From the NCBI RefSeq assembly GCF_018139145.2, contig NC_059487.1, positions 5,539,792 to 5,603,791 on the forward strand: DNA of 64,000 nt. Direction: 5' to 3'. Each line of letters begins with the position of its first letter. Positions within the stretch are counted from its first letter, which is position 1. This DNA is from Gymnogyps californianus. Lineage: Eukaryota > Chordata > Aves > Accipitriformes > Cathartidae. Shown one piece after another: positions 14,401-28,100 of this stretch. The notes under the pieces are model-generated. The model was not told the DNA's origin. It did no database searches and saw only the letters and a list, made by a program, of their open reading frames with translations. The position numbers and the translations under genes were made by a program.

Positions 14401-15250
14401 TAAAAATAAAGGCAGCTTTTTTGCTCAAACCGTTTCTCGGCTAAAACTGGAAAAAGTCAAACTATAAATCAGATGCAAGTGTACAAAAGAAGTCTTTGAC
14501 TACTAGAGCCAGGGGAGATGGTGGCTTATTCACTACGTCACTCTCAAGAAATTATGGGACAGTCAGGTGCAGATTCACTGGGAGAAGTAATGGTATAGGA
14601 GTCCCCTTCAGACAGCTTGTGCAGTGTGCACGCCCCTGGTCACACAACGCAGGACCAGCCATGTGGCTGCATTGCCCTCTTGCCTTTCCTCTCTCCAGGT
14701 CAGGTGAGGGCTTTGCACTTGATCAGACAGGAGTTAATGACTTTATGTAGACATACCTGGGTGAGGTTCTCAAGCCTCTGCAAGGGGGCAGGCAAGGTGA
14801 GCGTAATAGTCCCTCCTGATCTGAAAAGCCTATGAGTCAATGAGCTTAATGTTAGCCTGAGGGTTAATGCTGATATTTATGTTTCAATTGCTAACAGGAG
14901 GGGAACAAATCTTACTGTGTTTGTGAAAAAAACCCACACTTCTTTCTGGGACTGTAACCTCATAGTTACAGGAGGGCCCCCTTCACTCTGTTACTGGCAG
15001 ACGTGGGTATTGTCCAACCTCTTTGGAGGCTGCTTCTGAGCTTTGGTGATGCTGCTGTGTCCTCAGCAGGAGACCTTCGCTGGAGCTGCAAGCTGGCATT
15101 TCTGTATTCCAGAGAACAGCCTACTTCATGGCACCGTCCTCGGTGCTCAAGTGCTTTGCTGAGTACACGACGGCATGTGTTAAATTCAGAACTCACGGAG
15201 TAACTGAATGCTCAAAGAGCCAAATTCCCTTTCCTGCTGTAACTCCGGTC
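14401..15250. other. Gene-free stretch
   Basis: No supported gene. The sequence TATGTAGACATACCTG at 14744-14759 resembles the terminal repeat of an old amniote MITE. Several short open frames overlap in 14496-14835 and 14966-15203 without homology. Confidence 0.5.
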
Positions 15251-15254
15251 TTGG

Positions 15255-15428
15255 AGCTGTGGAAAATAGTCTGGAAAGGACCCGGAGAGGTCATGTAGTT
15301 CACCTCAGTTCCCTAAGGCAGGATCAGGTCTACTTACGGTGTTCCTTCTTTGTCTAACCTGTTCTCAAAAGCGTCTGGGGATACAAATCCACACCCTCCC
15401 TGGGTGATCTCTTCTGGTGCTCACCTGA
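15255..15428 (-). repeat. CR1 LINE fragment, 3' end, reverse orientation
   Basis: The plus strand reads GGAAAGGACCCGGAGAGGTC, then GGCAGGATCAGGTCTAC and TTGTCTAACCTGTTCTCAAAA, then CCACACCCTCCCTGGGTGATC. This is the reverse complement of the 3' region of old CR1 LINEs of birds and turtles. Truncated and well diverged; no RT coding sequence remains. Confidence 0.85.
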
Positions 15429-15429
15429 G

Positions 15430-18400
15430 CTTTGACTCACAGCATAGTGAATTCCCCCAACCTGATGCAAGGAGAGGTTAAGTTTTGAAGTTAAAATATA
15501 CCTTATACGGAAGGCATGGTAAAAAAAATTGGAGATAATACATGTGTATCTCACCTGTCTGGTATTCAGACACTCAGTGACCCTGTACAACCTAGACGAG
15601 GCAGTTTAGCTGTAAATAACTTTACAAAGTAATGAGAAATCAGCCCCTCTGTTTTGAAAACACCGTATTATTCCTTAGTAAGCCTACTTTGGTAGGTTGC
15701 ATTTCAAAATAATGTCCTACTGATTTAGTGACACGTGTAGCACTATTTTGCCAGAAAGAAGTTCAGTGCTCGGCTAACCCCAGCTGGGGAAGCTTTAGTT
15801 CAGTTTAACTTTGTTTTCTAGTCCAGTGCCTGAAGCAGAAGAGTTTAGACTGAAAGTGTCTTTGAATGAAAATTTGCAATGGGAAAACTGAAAACCTCAT
15901 TCTGGGTATCTTCTGCCTCCAAAGTACATGACTAAAGCTGCATTTTTCCCCTGGAAAAATTCCTTTGGCTTCTGGAGAGGCTGAACTGGGCAGACCCCTG
16001 GAAACTTTCTGTTGCCCTAGAGGACAGGAGGGTTTAACGGTGCTGAAATTGCGCAGGCACTGCTGACATATGTGGCACAGTTGTGGAAGCAGAGGAGCAC
16101 CGTGAAGTGAGATGCACATGATTTTCTATCCTCTTACCTTGGGTTACTCTGAGACATGGCTCAATTAAGAGCGAAAGGAACTGGGGTGCGAGAGGCACTT
16201 CCTCTTTCAGGAATTCCTCTCCAGCAAATAACAACTATCATCCTTTCAAAAGATCAGTCCTGAACCACACCGCCTGTTGCTCAAGAAGGATAAATACGAT
16301 TGCACAGAGCATGGGTGAGACCTGTGCAACACAGCCTGCGTTTCTGCTGTGAGGACTGGCACAGCACGGAGCCTGGGAAGACCTGGGAGCCTCCTCTGCA
16401 TGGACATACCTAGAGGGCTTGGCTCCTGCCTAGCCTAGCAAAACATGGGCTGCAAGGAGACACAAGAATCCTTTAAGGGGAGAGAGTAGCATGTGTAAGC
16501 TGAAAAATAACCACTACACAACACTGCAGAGGAATAAACTGGTCATGGAGGTTGTTAAGCTAAAAATTTCAGCAGCATCTCCTTAAACAGCAGCAGCAAG
16601 TTGGTGCCCGTGGAGTGCTCCAGGAACTTTGTCAGGCCAGCAGAAGAATATGTACAGAGTTAGACAGATCCTTCCTCACCTTTCAAAACGGGGTCAAATA
16701 CCAAGTTCAGTTCACAATGATAAAACAGGTTACTGCCAGTAATTGCTTCACAGTTTCCATCTTCAGAGGAAGTGAAACACTTTGGTGGGCTCTGAGACTC
16801 CCGATTCCTCTTTGTACGGAACTCGAAGAACTTTCCTGTCCCCCTCACGTGGGCGCTGCCTCTGCCACGCAGGGACCGTCCGCCTCCTGGCAGCTGCCCC
16901 TGGCCACCGACCGCGTCCTCGGGTCTGGCCATGCCCTGCTGCAGCAGCAAGCAGGTGAGGGAACGGTGATCAAAGCAACCTTTTTGTCCCCATGATCTTA
17001 CCTTTGTTTGGCATCTTGGCAGGATGCAGAGAGTGTTTCTTCTCCGTTGTGGCCCCTGCACTGGCTATGAGTAGCTGATGTCTTCAAGCTCAGCACCAAG
17101 TACAGAAATATAAAAACATACAAGCAAAACCACATGCATATGGCTTATAGCAGCAAAACTACCCATTGTGCAGGCTGGTTAAGTGCAGCAGAAAAAGATA
17201 TACATGTGTGCAGGGAAGGAGGGAGGTTTAGTTTGAATTAAACTGAATTTCCCCTTGACTCCCAGCAGCCAAACTGAAAAATAAATTATTCACCAAGGCT
17301 TATTCCCAAAGACAGCCCTGCAGGACTGCAGGCCCAGGCCACTGCCCAGGGTGAATACCACCTAGAGCTCAACTTGATGGCAAAAGCAAACACTTTGCTA
17401 TCGAGAGGAAACAAATTAATTTTCCTCCTCTGAAATTGGGAGACACTTGCATTAGGCCATGCATAAAATAAAAATAAGGGGGTCCCAGAAGAAATTACAG
17501 AGAGCAATAAATACCCCAAGCCATTGCCTGCCGAGAGCTGAAGGAAACAGAGGCTGAGATGAGAAGAAAATACCGTTTTATTCCCCCTTGAAACAGAAAG
17601 TCTTATTAAAACCATCCCTTTGAGGCTGAACATGGCTGTCTGTGAGTCAGGGCTGTTGTCTGGGTGTCGAGGGGAGACAGCAGCAAACACCTTGCAGTGG
17701 CCAACCTCCTGAGGAGCCGGCGTCACCTCTGAAATGTGCTGGAGGAGCAGACCAAAAAGATTACCTGGACCTGAAGAGAGCAACAGGAGCTCACGGGACC
17801 CACCACGGGCAGTTGTCCCATGGTGAAAGTTGTGACACTCTTCAGATGCGCATGAGAAGCCTCCTGCTGCGAGTTGGAACACGCAGCACTGTATTTATTA
17901 AAGAGCTGGTTAAAATATTCAGTTTGAAAGTTTGGGGATGAAATTAGTGAACTTCAGTGAAAAGTATGTAGATTTTTGTACAGAAGATGTTGCTGTTCTA
18001 AATTTAAAAAAAAGAAATTTGCAGCGAGTGAGACAAGAGGAGAAACTCCCCTCCCACTTTGTAGCAAAACACAAGGTAATGTTTTGTTTCTGACTAAAGC
18101 AAAATCATTACAGGAAAAATGTTGCTTATCAGGAAGTTTGCTGCAGGTCTTTGACAGTCCAGAAGTGATTTCTCCAGGGACAACCTGCTCCATCGGCCTT
18201 TGCTGGCGGCGTCAGCAGATGTAGGCAGCCGCCCTGCCCTCTCTCCTGTCTGCCTCGCAGCTTGGTTTAAAGTCATAAAGGGTAAAAAATAGCGTAAGAA
18301 ATGCATGCAGGTCTTATCCTGCCTCTTCTTTTCCCTGCCAGAGCTACCAGACCCACATTTTTGTCATTACCAGTAAAAAGGACCAGATCCTGACCCCATC

Positions 18401-21400
18401 AAAGCCCTGGTGCCAGTGCCAGGGCAGCTTCCAGCACTCGGATGTGGGGAGCCACTCGTCACACCAGTGCCACACTCCTGCAGGGGCAGGAGAGATAACG
18501 GGGTTTCAGCGGGAACGGCTTGCTCAGGGAGCAGCATCGCTGTAAGTAAGTCCTGCCATAGCTTAGTAGACATATTTGGTGACAGTTTTAATTTGGGAAG
18601 ACGTCTGCAAAAACGGGAAAGGAATAAAGGAGGCTGGTTTCATTTCGCTACATATCTCTTTCCAAGAGGACATTTTTGATCGACTTTCCAATGTTAATGC
18701 CCTATTAATGGTGAGGCGAGATCTGACAAAATAATAATAATTCTTTTCTCATTTATGCTCTTAAAGCACTTAAATAATTTCTAGCATAAGTCAATGAAAT
18801 TAAATTAAATAAACAGAGAGAAAGTGGGGGCCAAATTTTCTGGAGTTTGGGTCATTGCTAATAAAGTAACCAGAGAAAAAAAGCAAAAGGGTCAGGAAAA
18901 GTGAAAGGACAGGCAGAGCTTCACAAGAGTTAGGAAACTGCCGAGTGCCGAAGGAAGGGAACAAAGCGAAAACCAGACAGTGAATCATCATCACTGGTGT
19001 GTACAAAACCTGACTGGGAATTCAGGCAGGTCCTCTTGTTTTGCTTCGCCCATCCCTTTTATTCTTTTTGCTAGTTATTAGTACTTTTGCTAAACAGCTG
19101 TTTGAGGTGTCCCAGAAGTGAGCTTCCTTTCCCTCAAGCCTACCTACAGCCAGTTTTTTGCCCATGTAACCTTCCCCAATCTCCCTTCCACTCAAACCGC
19201 TTCTTGCCATGGCAGTGCAAGGCAAGAAGGTGTTATGGCTGACCAGGGCTCGCTGAGGTCAGTGGGAGTCTTTACCGACCTGATTGGCTCTGATCGACAT
19301 CCTTGCTCTAGCTTGACATTAGGACAAAGTTTTAAAGACAGAATTCAATATTTTAAAGTACATTAAAAGAAATGTAGGATGGGAGAAAATGGGGAGGAAG
19401 AGCAAAACAGATAAGGTCTCTCCTAACAGATGGGTCTCTAGATCTTTTAAAAGGAAGGGAGAGCACCGGCAAAAGATATTGTCTGGCTGGCAGGCAGAAA
19501 GGAGAGTAGAAGAGAAAAATCCTTGGGGGTAACCCATCTAAGAAAAGAGGCACAATCTTTCCACCCTTTTTATTTTGGCAGGCTAGACTACAAATTGCAA
19601 GGAGCATTTCTGTTTCATTGATTGCATTTGCAGCGGGTTTGCCCAGCAATAGCAGACTAGCTGGGAGTTAAATCGTAGTAAAACAGAAGCCACCAAGGCA
19701 AGAGAGATAAGAACTCACCGCACTTCAGGACAGGTCAGAACTGGGTTTGTGGTGATGGCAAGCGAGTGCATGGAAAGGATGGGTCCTGCGCTGCAGCTGC
19801 ATAATCAGCCCCAGCAAGCCATCCCAGCACATAATCACCAGCCTCAGCTCAGCGACTGAACCTGCCCAACAGGCTCGGGGTGACCCACTCCTGCAAAGCA
19901 GAGCATCCGCCATCAGACCCCATGGATGAGGTAAGGAGGAGTCACGGCGGCAGCAAAAGAACCTGGAGGGGTAGAAAACACCTATTATCTCGCAGTCTGC
20001 CTTTCAGCACAGCCCGCTTAAACACCTGTAATTTTCTGAAGATGCAGACAGGTTACTGGACTCTTCAAGGGTACTGCTTCTGGCAAAAACAAAACAAAAA
20101 CAAAAAAACAAACCCAACTTTATTTTAAATTTAACCCTCTCTGGCAGGCATCGTATTTTTAGAAGCGCTTAGTCCCACGTTAATACTTCCTGGATGTGCT
20201 CAAACACCTTCTGATGCTGTATTGAGGCAAATTAGTGAAGATGGAGGCTCATAAATCCTCAGGAATTAGAGAACTAATTACATGCCTGTGTGATGTATTT
20301 GGGCGCAGAGCAATGGTGTACAGGCCTGTGTTTTCCAGATACCCTAGCCAAGCTGTGCTTGCTGCAGGGGGCCGAGGAACGGCTCTCGCTTCCCCGGATC
20401 CCACGATGAGTAGGGCTCTGGGGAGCCCGTGGCACAGGCAGCCTCAGGTAGCACCAGGGCACGGTGCCATCAGCTTGTTTCCTCCTCAATGCAGCTGTGT
20501 TTGCTGGGATCACCAGCGTGCTGGGGCCCCATCCTATCCCATCCTCCTTGTTGGTCTCAGCAAATCCTCCGCCTGCCCACAAGTGCTCTGCTTGTGGGAT
20601 GCAGATGGCCCAGAGCTCACTCACCACTCCTGTGCTCTTCCTGATGGCAGAAATGGCACCACGAGGGATGTGTCCCTTGAATATTGGATGTGGGGGGAAA
20701 GCTGCCTTTTTCCTCCATCGGCTCTTGCTTCAGGTCACAAGAGACGGTATCTCGCAGTCCTAGCACTTTGTTCATAAACAGGCTCTAAATCCTGGACATG
20801 TCATGACCCCAGGCTGCTTGCAAGAAGAAAGATGGAAATAACAGAAGAAAGGCTGCTCTTGACTCATCACATACTGACTGGTACCAAGAATCAGCATTGA
20901 TCAGCAAGGAGTCCTGCTTCCATGAGCAATTCAATCACGTTTTCAGAGCATTCAGAAGCGCTTAGCGGGCACACCCGATCTCACAGGTATTTGTTCCATG
21001 GCTCCTGATTCTTTACATCATTACATCATTACCATAGTAAACAAAATACTGCAAGTAACTATGCGGGTGAGCCTCTCCACGCTGGCCAGCTCGCTGAGGT
21101 CAGTGGAAGTGCTTGCAGGTGGAGTCAGCCAGGGATGGCTTTGCTGGACACACTGGGCTCTAACAAGCCTGTTGAGAATTCAGATTATTCTAAGTAGTTT
21201 GCACAGCTATTCTCAGGAATGAGTCAAATAATTAAAGTAAAAACCCTGAACTATTTTTTCCTAATGAAGAACTTACTGTTTTAGGTTTTTAAGCCCCTGG
21301 CTAGGAACCTTCCTTATTCCTCTTCAGGGCTGGGTACAGCAGAGCCTCCACTGACCGCACTGGCAGGTGTCTGCACATAAACTTCCATTTAGGCTCCACT

Positions 21401-22100
21401 TTTGACAGTCTTAGGCTTAATCAGTCTCTCCCTGGAAAAACGACTTGTCTCTCTCTGGGAGAACGCAATGAAGATGAAAAAATACCCAGAAAAACAAATT
21501 TACTTTTTCCCCCAAAACTTCATTTTGAAATATTGTTTTGGAGTGGAGAAGTCGGTGGAAAAGAAGTCCCACACTAAAACCACTGAAGTCCTATAGGATT
21601 TGAGGGAGTGGGATTATTTGAGTAGTTTCTGTGGGTGTATGTTTTCCCTGTGCTCCCCTAAGAGCTGATTGACTCCCAGCATGTGCTGGCTCTGGGTGGG
21701 GAACGCAGGGGGAGATTTGACTGACTACTCCTCCACAATGCGCCTCATTGTCTTTTCTTCTCTTACAGCTGTTTTTGTGAGTGTGGGTTTTGAGGCACTG
21801 TGTGTGTGGGTTTTTGTGTGCGAGGAGATTGCAAAAAAAGATTTAAAGGGCTGCGTTTGGGGGAAATCTAAACTCAGCCTCCACGTTTGCATGCTTTGAA
21901 TTACACACCTAGATGCTTGCCCACTCACTTTGTGTTGGCTACAGTTTTGCTCAGGCAAAAACTCACATGGGAGTGCTCAGACTGTCTGCATGTGCAAATT
22001 GGAGGATTAGCTACCTAACAATTGGTCCAAAAACATAGAATTGGAGATTTACGGGCTCAGCCAAAATAACAGGTCACATTCTCTGATGGACGAACTTGGC
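15430..22100. other. Gene-free desert DNA
   Basis: No supported gene. The longest frames (17286-17882 minus, 198 codons, GTG start; 20241-20777 plus, 178 codons, ATG start) have no recognisable motif. It includes an ancient-repeat trace at 19255-19300 (CAGTGGGAGTCTTTACC core) and an A/C-rich simple tract at 20084-20115. Confidence 0.55.
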
Positions 22101-22104
22101 ATTG

Positions 22105-22165
22105 CGTTACTGAAGTCAGAGGAGCTTTGCAGATTTACACCAACTAAGGATTTGGGCATAGGTGT
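22105..22165 (+). repeat. Ancient amniote interspersed repeat, candidate
   Basis: GTTACTGAAGTCAGAGGAGC followed by TTTACACCAACTAAGGATTTGGG closely parallels an old amniote repeat with the consensus GAAGTCAATGGAGC ... TTTACACCAGCTGAGGATCTGG. Family not named with certainty. Confidence 0.5.
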
Positions 22166-22169
22166 TTCC

Positions 22170-25100
22170 TGAGTGAGAAAAATCCAAAGGGAAAGAACTA
22201 CTCCATTCAGTTTATTTTTACAGAACAGAGTCTACAGAAAGTGGTCACTTTGCCAAAGAAGCAGGGATCACCTCACGGGTGTTTGTGTATGAGCAATAAC
22301 ATCTTAAGGGAATTCACAAATTTGTGCTGTGACAAAATTCTACCATTCCTGCCAAGAAACAGGAACCACTGCAGTTTAATGTCCTTTTTCTTTTCCTAAA
22401 CAGTGGTATAAATGGCATTTTTGTACTTGGAAACTTCAGGCCCATACTTTCACCGTACTAATTGCAACTGCATTCACAGTTGCGGTCAATGGCCACGTCC
22501 CTCGTAATTGCACATGAAGCTACATGTAGTCTGCATGCGCTTTTCTGAACACTGGGGTGTCACTCGACTACCACAAGAAAAGTGCTTCCTACGCACTTTG
22601 CTTGCTTTATTTTCTTTCTTTCTTAACTCATCGCACAATGTTGCAACTGTAAAGCAGCCTCTGGGGCTGCCTCATTTATTCAGGTCTACCGCCGCGGTGT
22701 CTCTCCTTCCCTCACGCTCCCCACCTTGCTTGGATAACTTGTAGGTACAGGATGGGTTGCTGGGATGGAAATGGTTTAGCAGGACCCATGATCACTGGAA
22801 TCTGAGACCTACATTTTAAATGTGTCTGTAATGTTACTGTTACTCATTGCTTTGTTTCATTGGGTGTGTCATATGCCATTTTCCCTTAATGAGGAGCTGT
22901 TACAAGGTGAGTTTATTCACCCTTGCTGGGTGTTGGAAGATCAAACCACATGGGGTGACAAGATTACAAACACTTTGCTGGAGGGCTGAAAATACTCTGG
23001 AATGAGATGAGAGATTTAACACGTTCACAGAGCCACAACTTGCCAGCAAGTGGAAGGTGGTATCGTTCCAGAGAGCAGAGGAAACAATAACTGGGCAATG
23101 ATGAGATGTGTAAGTTACAGGAAATATTAAAATTCAACAAAATCTGCTCTGACACCCAAGCCTCAAATAACGCTTCTAGGGATGGATTAATTATTCAGGC
23201 AGAATCCGCACCCACCCAGGCTTGCTACCTGCAAGTCTGCCAAACCCAACCCAGCATTGCGCCTTCAGATTCACAGCCGCCCTTTAAACATCTGTATTGT
23301 AATCGTACAGTTCTTTGGAGACACTACTACGGAGCATTGCAATGTGATGTTGCAATGGGAACACCACTGCAAGTAAATCACTAGTTTGGCAGAAGATAAT
23401 GAGGACCTGTGTGCTACGAGCTCCTGAGAACATGGAGAGAAGAACCTGCTGCATGGGAAGATGAGTAGCCGGGAAGATCCTGGAGCAGAGAACAAGTCAG
23501 CTTCATGAAAAAGCGGACAAGCTGTCCTTGGAGAAAGGCTACAAGGAGAAATGTGTCTTTGCATTCAGATGCTCAGGACGTTACAACCCCAGCTTCTCTT
23601 GAGAGTCCATTTCTGCAAAAATCAAGAGAGGACTTCCTATCCAATAAAGAATATTAAAAAAAAAAAATCCCCAGTTTCTCTCTGTTTGTGTGTCTTGCTT
23701 CAGACACACAAACATTTTTATGTATATATGTAAGGTTAAGCTGCTTCCTTTTTTTGGAGTCAAGATGAGATTTTCTCCAAGGTCAGAGAGGACAGTACCA
23801 TATGCAGTTCTTTGCCTTCTTCTGCAGTATGGGCAGCTGTCAGCTTCCAAGGAGTGCCTGGTTTGGTCATTTAACCTAAAAATTCGTGGCTATTCAAGAG
23901 ACCGAGAGCATCAATGAGAGCTCTCATTGTCTCCTGGTCTTCTCCTGTGCCATATTAATGGCTTTTACTGAAGATCTTGTTATAGGGTGTTGAGAAGTTC
24001 TTGAGTATGACTAAGACTGTGTGCACTTAGAGATAGAAGTGGTAGAATAAAAATGTGCATCTGCCTGATGCTTCCTCATCTTGCCATAATATGCAGAATT
24101 GGATCCAGGCTCCCCAGAGTTTGTGGTACAGGTTTTTTAGTTCTGGCCCTGATCTGATCTCAGATAAGGAGGCTGAGTTGCCCTAAATGGTCTCACAGTG
24201 ATTTGTGGTAGGAACATGATCGGTTGTTTTCTTACAATGACACAAGAACCATGACAACTTGGAAAGGGGAACTCTGCAGCGTCTGCACACAGAGGAGATT
24301 TCAACATCAGACATAACCAAACTCTGGTGAGGAATGAAAGCCAGGAGGGCTGAAGGTCATAGACTTGTGCAGAAGAGGTGAGAAAGACTAGAGAAGGTGG
24401 AAGTGGGTTTCTGAGTAATGAAAGGTTTAAATGAGCCGAGATGGTGGGGAACAAAGATGACAAGGAGGGCATGGGAGACTACAGGATGATTTTACCTCAA
24501 ACTGCAGGATAAAAACATGAGAGGGAACAAAATAAGAGGAAACGTTACCCAAGCTCTAGGGAAAAATAAACCAGAGATCCCTGTAGCAGACTTAACCCCT
24601 GTGTCTCTAACAGACTTACCCACACTTCTGCACTTTGGGGAGGTTCAGCCATGAACCAGATTGCACCTTTGCCTTCTGGCCCATTTCTGCTGGAGGAAAA
24701 AAAAGTGTGGAAAAGAATGAACTGGTAGGAGGAATGTGCTATAAATCATCCCAGCAGAAGTAGAGGGTTGACATAATTTTTCACTTCTATCTTGTTGTTG
24801 ATAAGAAGGTGATTTCCAAATCAACAGACCCTAAACAGAGATACTCCAAAGGCCTTCAGAAAAAAATTACATGCACAGAGGCAAAGTTGCAGAACTGGGA
24901 CCTAAGTGGAATTAAAAATGGATCAAGTAATAGCATATAAGGATGAGAAAGCATTTAAGCAGCAGTGACAGTATTTTAGGGACATTTGTTGGCAAAACAT
25001 AAATGGGACCACAAAAAAGAAAGTATATGCACAGTCAATCACCTTAGAGCAATTATTTAATGAAGGGGACTGGATATTAGGAAGAGCTGGATGGCATAAA

Positions 25101-28100
25101 TTCACAGCAGGGGAGAATGGAGTGAAGAGGTGATGCCTGTTACCCAGAGATAAACAGGACACCGAAAAGAAGAGATCATGAGGGTATCTATGCAGCTGCA
25201 GAAAGTCATCCTGCCAAGCAGTGTTTGTGGTGAGAGCAGGGAAAGTGTCTGTGTGCGTAGGAATGCATGAGTGAGATGAATCATTTTCAGAAATAGAGTC
25301 CCGTGAGCAGCAGAACCAACGTAGCCCTTGGACGTATAGCTCAAGACTGACTCGATTTTCTGATGTCTCATAGGGGATGAGCTCATGCAGCAGGTTTAGT
25401 GGAAGCACTGACAAAATCACTTTCCTGAACCCAGGCATCTGTTTTCCTAAGACTTATAAGTACTTAATATCTTTGAATGCACTGACAAATGGGTTGCAAT
25501 TGGGTAACAGGTCCAAAAGCTACTAGGGAGAAACCGATAGTCACACAACGATAGCCACAAGCAGCCACGCACACAGTGTTACGCTGTGGAACCAGGCTAG
25601 GAAAGAGTACTTATGAGTCTGCCACCTCCTGTGTGCTGCAATGGGATGTTTTCATTCAATTATTAACAATTTGGTTAACAAAGGCACATGAAAACGTTGG
25701 CAAACTGGAACCCAGCTAACATTCTATTATCATTTTTTTTCTAACTGTAGGTTTTTTTAATTGCATTTATCTAGTAAACTACTATGAGCAAGTTGAAGCT
25801 GATGGGGCTTGCTCCCGGTTCCATTGCTCAGTGCCTTGTGGTCTTAGAGAGCTGGGTTATCCTAACCGCATTTGCTTGCCACGTGAAGACTCAGCCTGCT
25901 GTAACTGGTGGTGGTACAATCAGCTCCATCTGTAATAAAACGGCAATTAGAAGACTCTGGGAGGTTTTATTACCTGGTATAGTTGAAACACTTGCAGATG
26001 CGTTAATGAAAGTACTGATCAAAGTTTTACTAGTATTAATTATGTTTTCAGGCACTTCACTACTTCCTACTTTTCAGCAAGGGCCAGAAGGAGAGGCATC
26101 AAAGAACTGCCACAATGGTGATTGTCCCTGTAACATCACCAGCAGCAGCAGTCAGGAAGTCCTGTTAAAAACTCCATTTTCCTTTGGGAGAAAAACTTGT
26201 ATTTCTAGGCTTGAGTACTTTGAGTAAAGTCTGGATGTCTAAACGGAATTGCTGAACATTTTAAGCCAACTTCAATGGTCCAAGTTTTTCCAAGGGCTTT
26301 TACATTCAGCTTCCACAAGCCAAAGAATCAAGGCCAAAGCATTTTTATGTTCTGAGGAATGACCAAGAAAAATGTTTCTAGAAACTTCTAGAAAAAACAC
26401 TTAGCACTGTGACTGAACCCTGAAGAAATTAACCTCAGAAAAGACTGACAATTAGAGCTCTGTATAGATTTGCCTGCTAATTACTCTATGAAATTGAATA
26501 GGGAATCTTAAATAGCCTTTAGACTTAAATATACATTTTCAAATCCATTATCGTTACTTCTCGTCTGCATGACAGTAATACCCTAAATATAGAGGGTGCC
26601 AAACAATTGTAAAGGAAGGTAAAGTCCCTGTCCAGAGAAATTCAGAATCAGTGCAAATATAAGAGGGAAGAAAGGGATAAAATAAGCAAGGAAATGAGCA
26701 TTACTATAGCAGGCAGACGGCCGAGCTGGGTAGAAAGGGATTTCTCTTCCTGCAGAATATTTGAGAATTTTAAAGTGTTCCCAAACCACACTCAGATGAA
26801 GCCAAATCTTTTCAATGTGTTTTGCTGAAACTATTAAAAAAAGCAAATATCTAAACAGTTTGGTTTTCAGCAACATCAAAAAATAATCCCCAAACTGAAA
26901 GAATAATTTGAAAACATTGGAAACAGCCAGAAGCTGGATGTTTTCTGCTTTGGGGTTTGTTTGTTTTTAAGCAAGTAGCTGGAAAGTTTCTTCCAAAAGA
27001 ATGGAAAAAGCAAAAATGATTTTTTTTTTTCTTTCCAAAGTATTTTGTGGGGAAATACTTGTGATTTTCTGCTCACCATACTTCAGAATCAAATTGTCAG
27101 AGCAGTGACCCTAAAGCCTGGGAGCTCCAAGCTGCAAGAGTGCCATGACTCAGGAGATGTCACAGTTGTTCTTCATTTTGCAGAGGGGTAGTGAGACATG
27201 ACATTTGTGACTTGAGAAGATGAACTACTGTTGACTCATCTGTCCTGGAGGGGGAAAGGTGGGTCCCTCGCAGTAGTCCCACTTTCCCATGGGAGGGATC
27301 CCTGCAAGATGTCCTCAGCAGTTGCTAACGCAGCCCATAAAGGAAGGCAGTTTGCTTAGCTAGTGCTTAATGCTTCTCCGGAGAGTATCAAGACACAGTT
27401 TCAAATCCTGTGTTCATCAACATGGGATGCAGCAGTTGTTCTGCACTTATGGAGACCCATCCTCTCCAGGACTGCTGCAAAGAAACTCTTCAGTAGAAGG
27501 AAACAACTAAAAGAGCTCCTGGGAGCAGTATGTGGGCGCTGCTGATGGTGCATACCTTCTCCCAGAAAATAATTTTCAGCTTTCTGTTGCCTTGGCACAT
27601 CTTTTTTGGCTGTATCCAGGCCTTAACCATCCATTAGCAACTTTGGCAACTCCAGGCCAGCTCACTGCAATGTCCTGTACTTAAAACTAACTTTGAAGCT
27701 CCATGCCAAATTTCAAGCAAAGCAGTAGAATATATTTGTTTTTCGTCTAAGTGTGATCAGCCACGTGCCTTGCCTAGATCAAGAAATGCTCTTTTTTTTT
27801 TCTGCAGGTGCACTGGGGAAAGGCCATGTGCCTTTTCACACTCGCATGTGTGGAAGGGCTGGCCCTACGCCTCTGCTGAGTGCTGTGTCTTTTCAACGGA
27901 CACAAGGGCAAGCAAGGACAGGCATGTAACAAGTAGGGGCACAGACAAGTAGACACCCAAAGAAGCAGAGCTGATGCATTTATCATTAGCTTGGGGTTAG
28001 TAACTGAGCACAAAATCTGAAGAACCACCCAGCTGTCAGACAATTATTCATTTTTTTTATCTTGTCAGGCGCCGGGAAAGTATTCCTCTTCAGTAACGAA

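Noticed and set aside
17286..17882. 198-codon minus-strand frame with hydrophobic stretches
   Set aside because: Starts at GTG, shows no homology I recognise and has no promoter or splice context.
18199..18217. Half-MARE (GCGTCAGCA) suggesting MAFB autoregulation
   Set aside because: Only one half-site matches; such words are frequent and it lies 37 kb from the gene.
20241..20777. 178-codon plus-strand frame starting with ATG
   Set aside because: No recognisable motif; a second, unrelated frame overlaps it on the other strand, which points to local composition.
25784..26227. 147-codon plus-strand ATG frame in AT-rich DNA
   Set aside because: Leu/Ile-rich middle resembles a membrane segment, but there is no homology, and its length is within chance expectation for the window.
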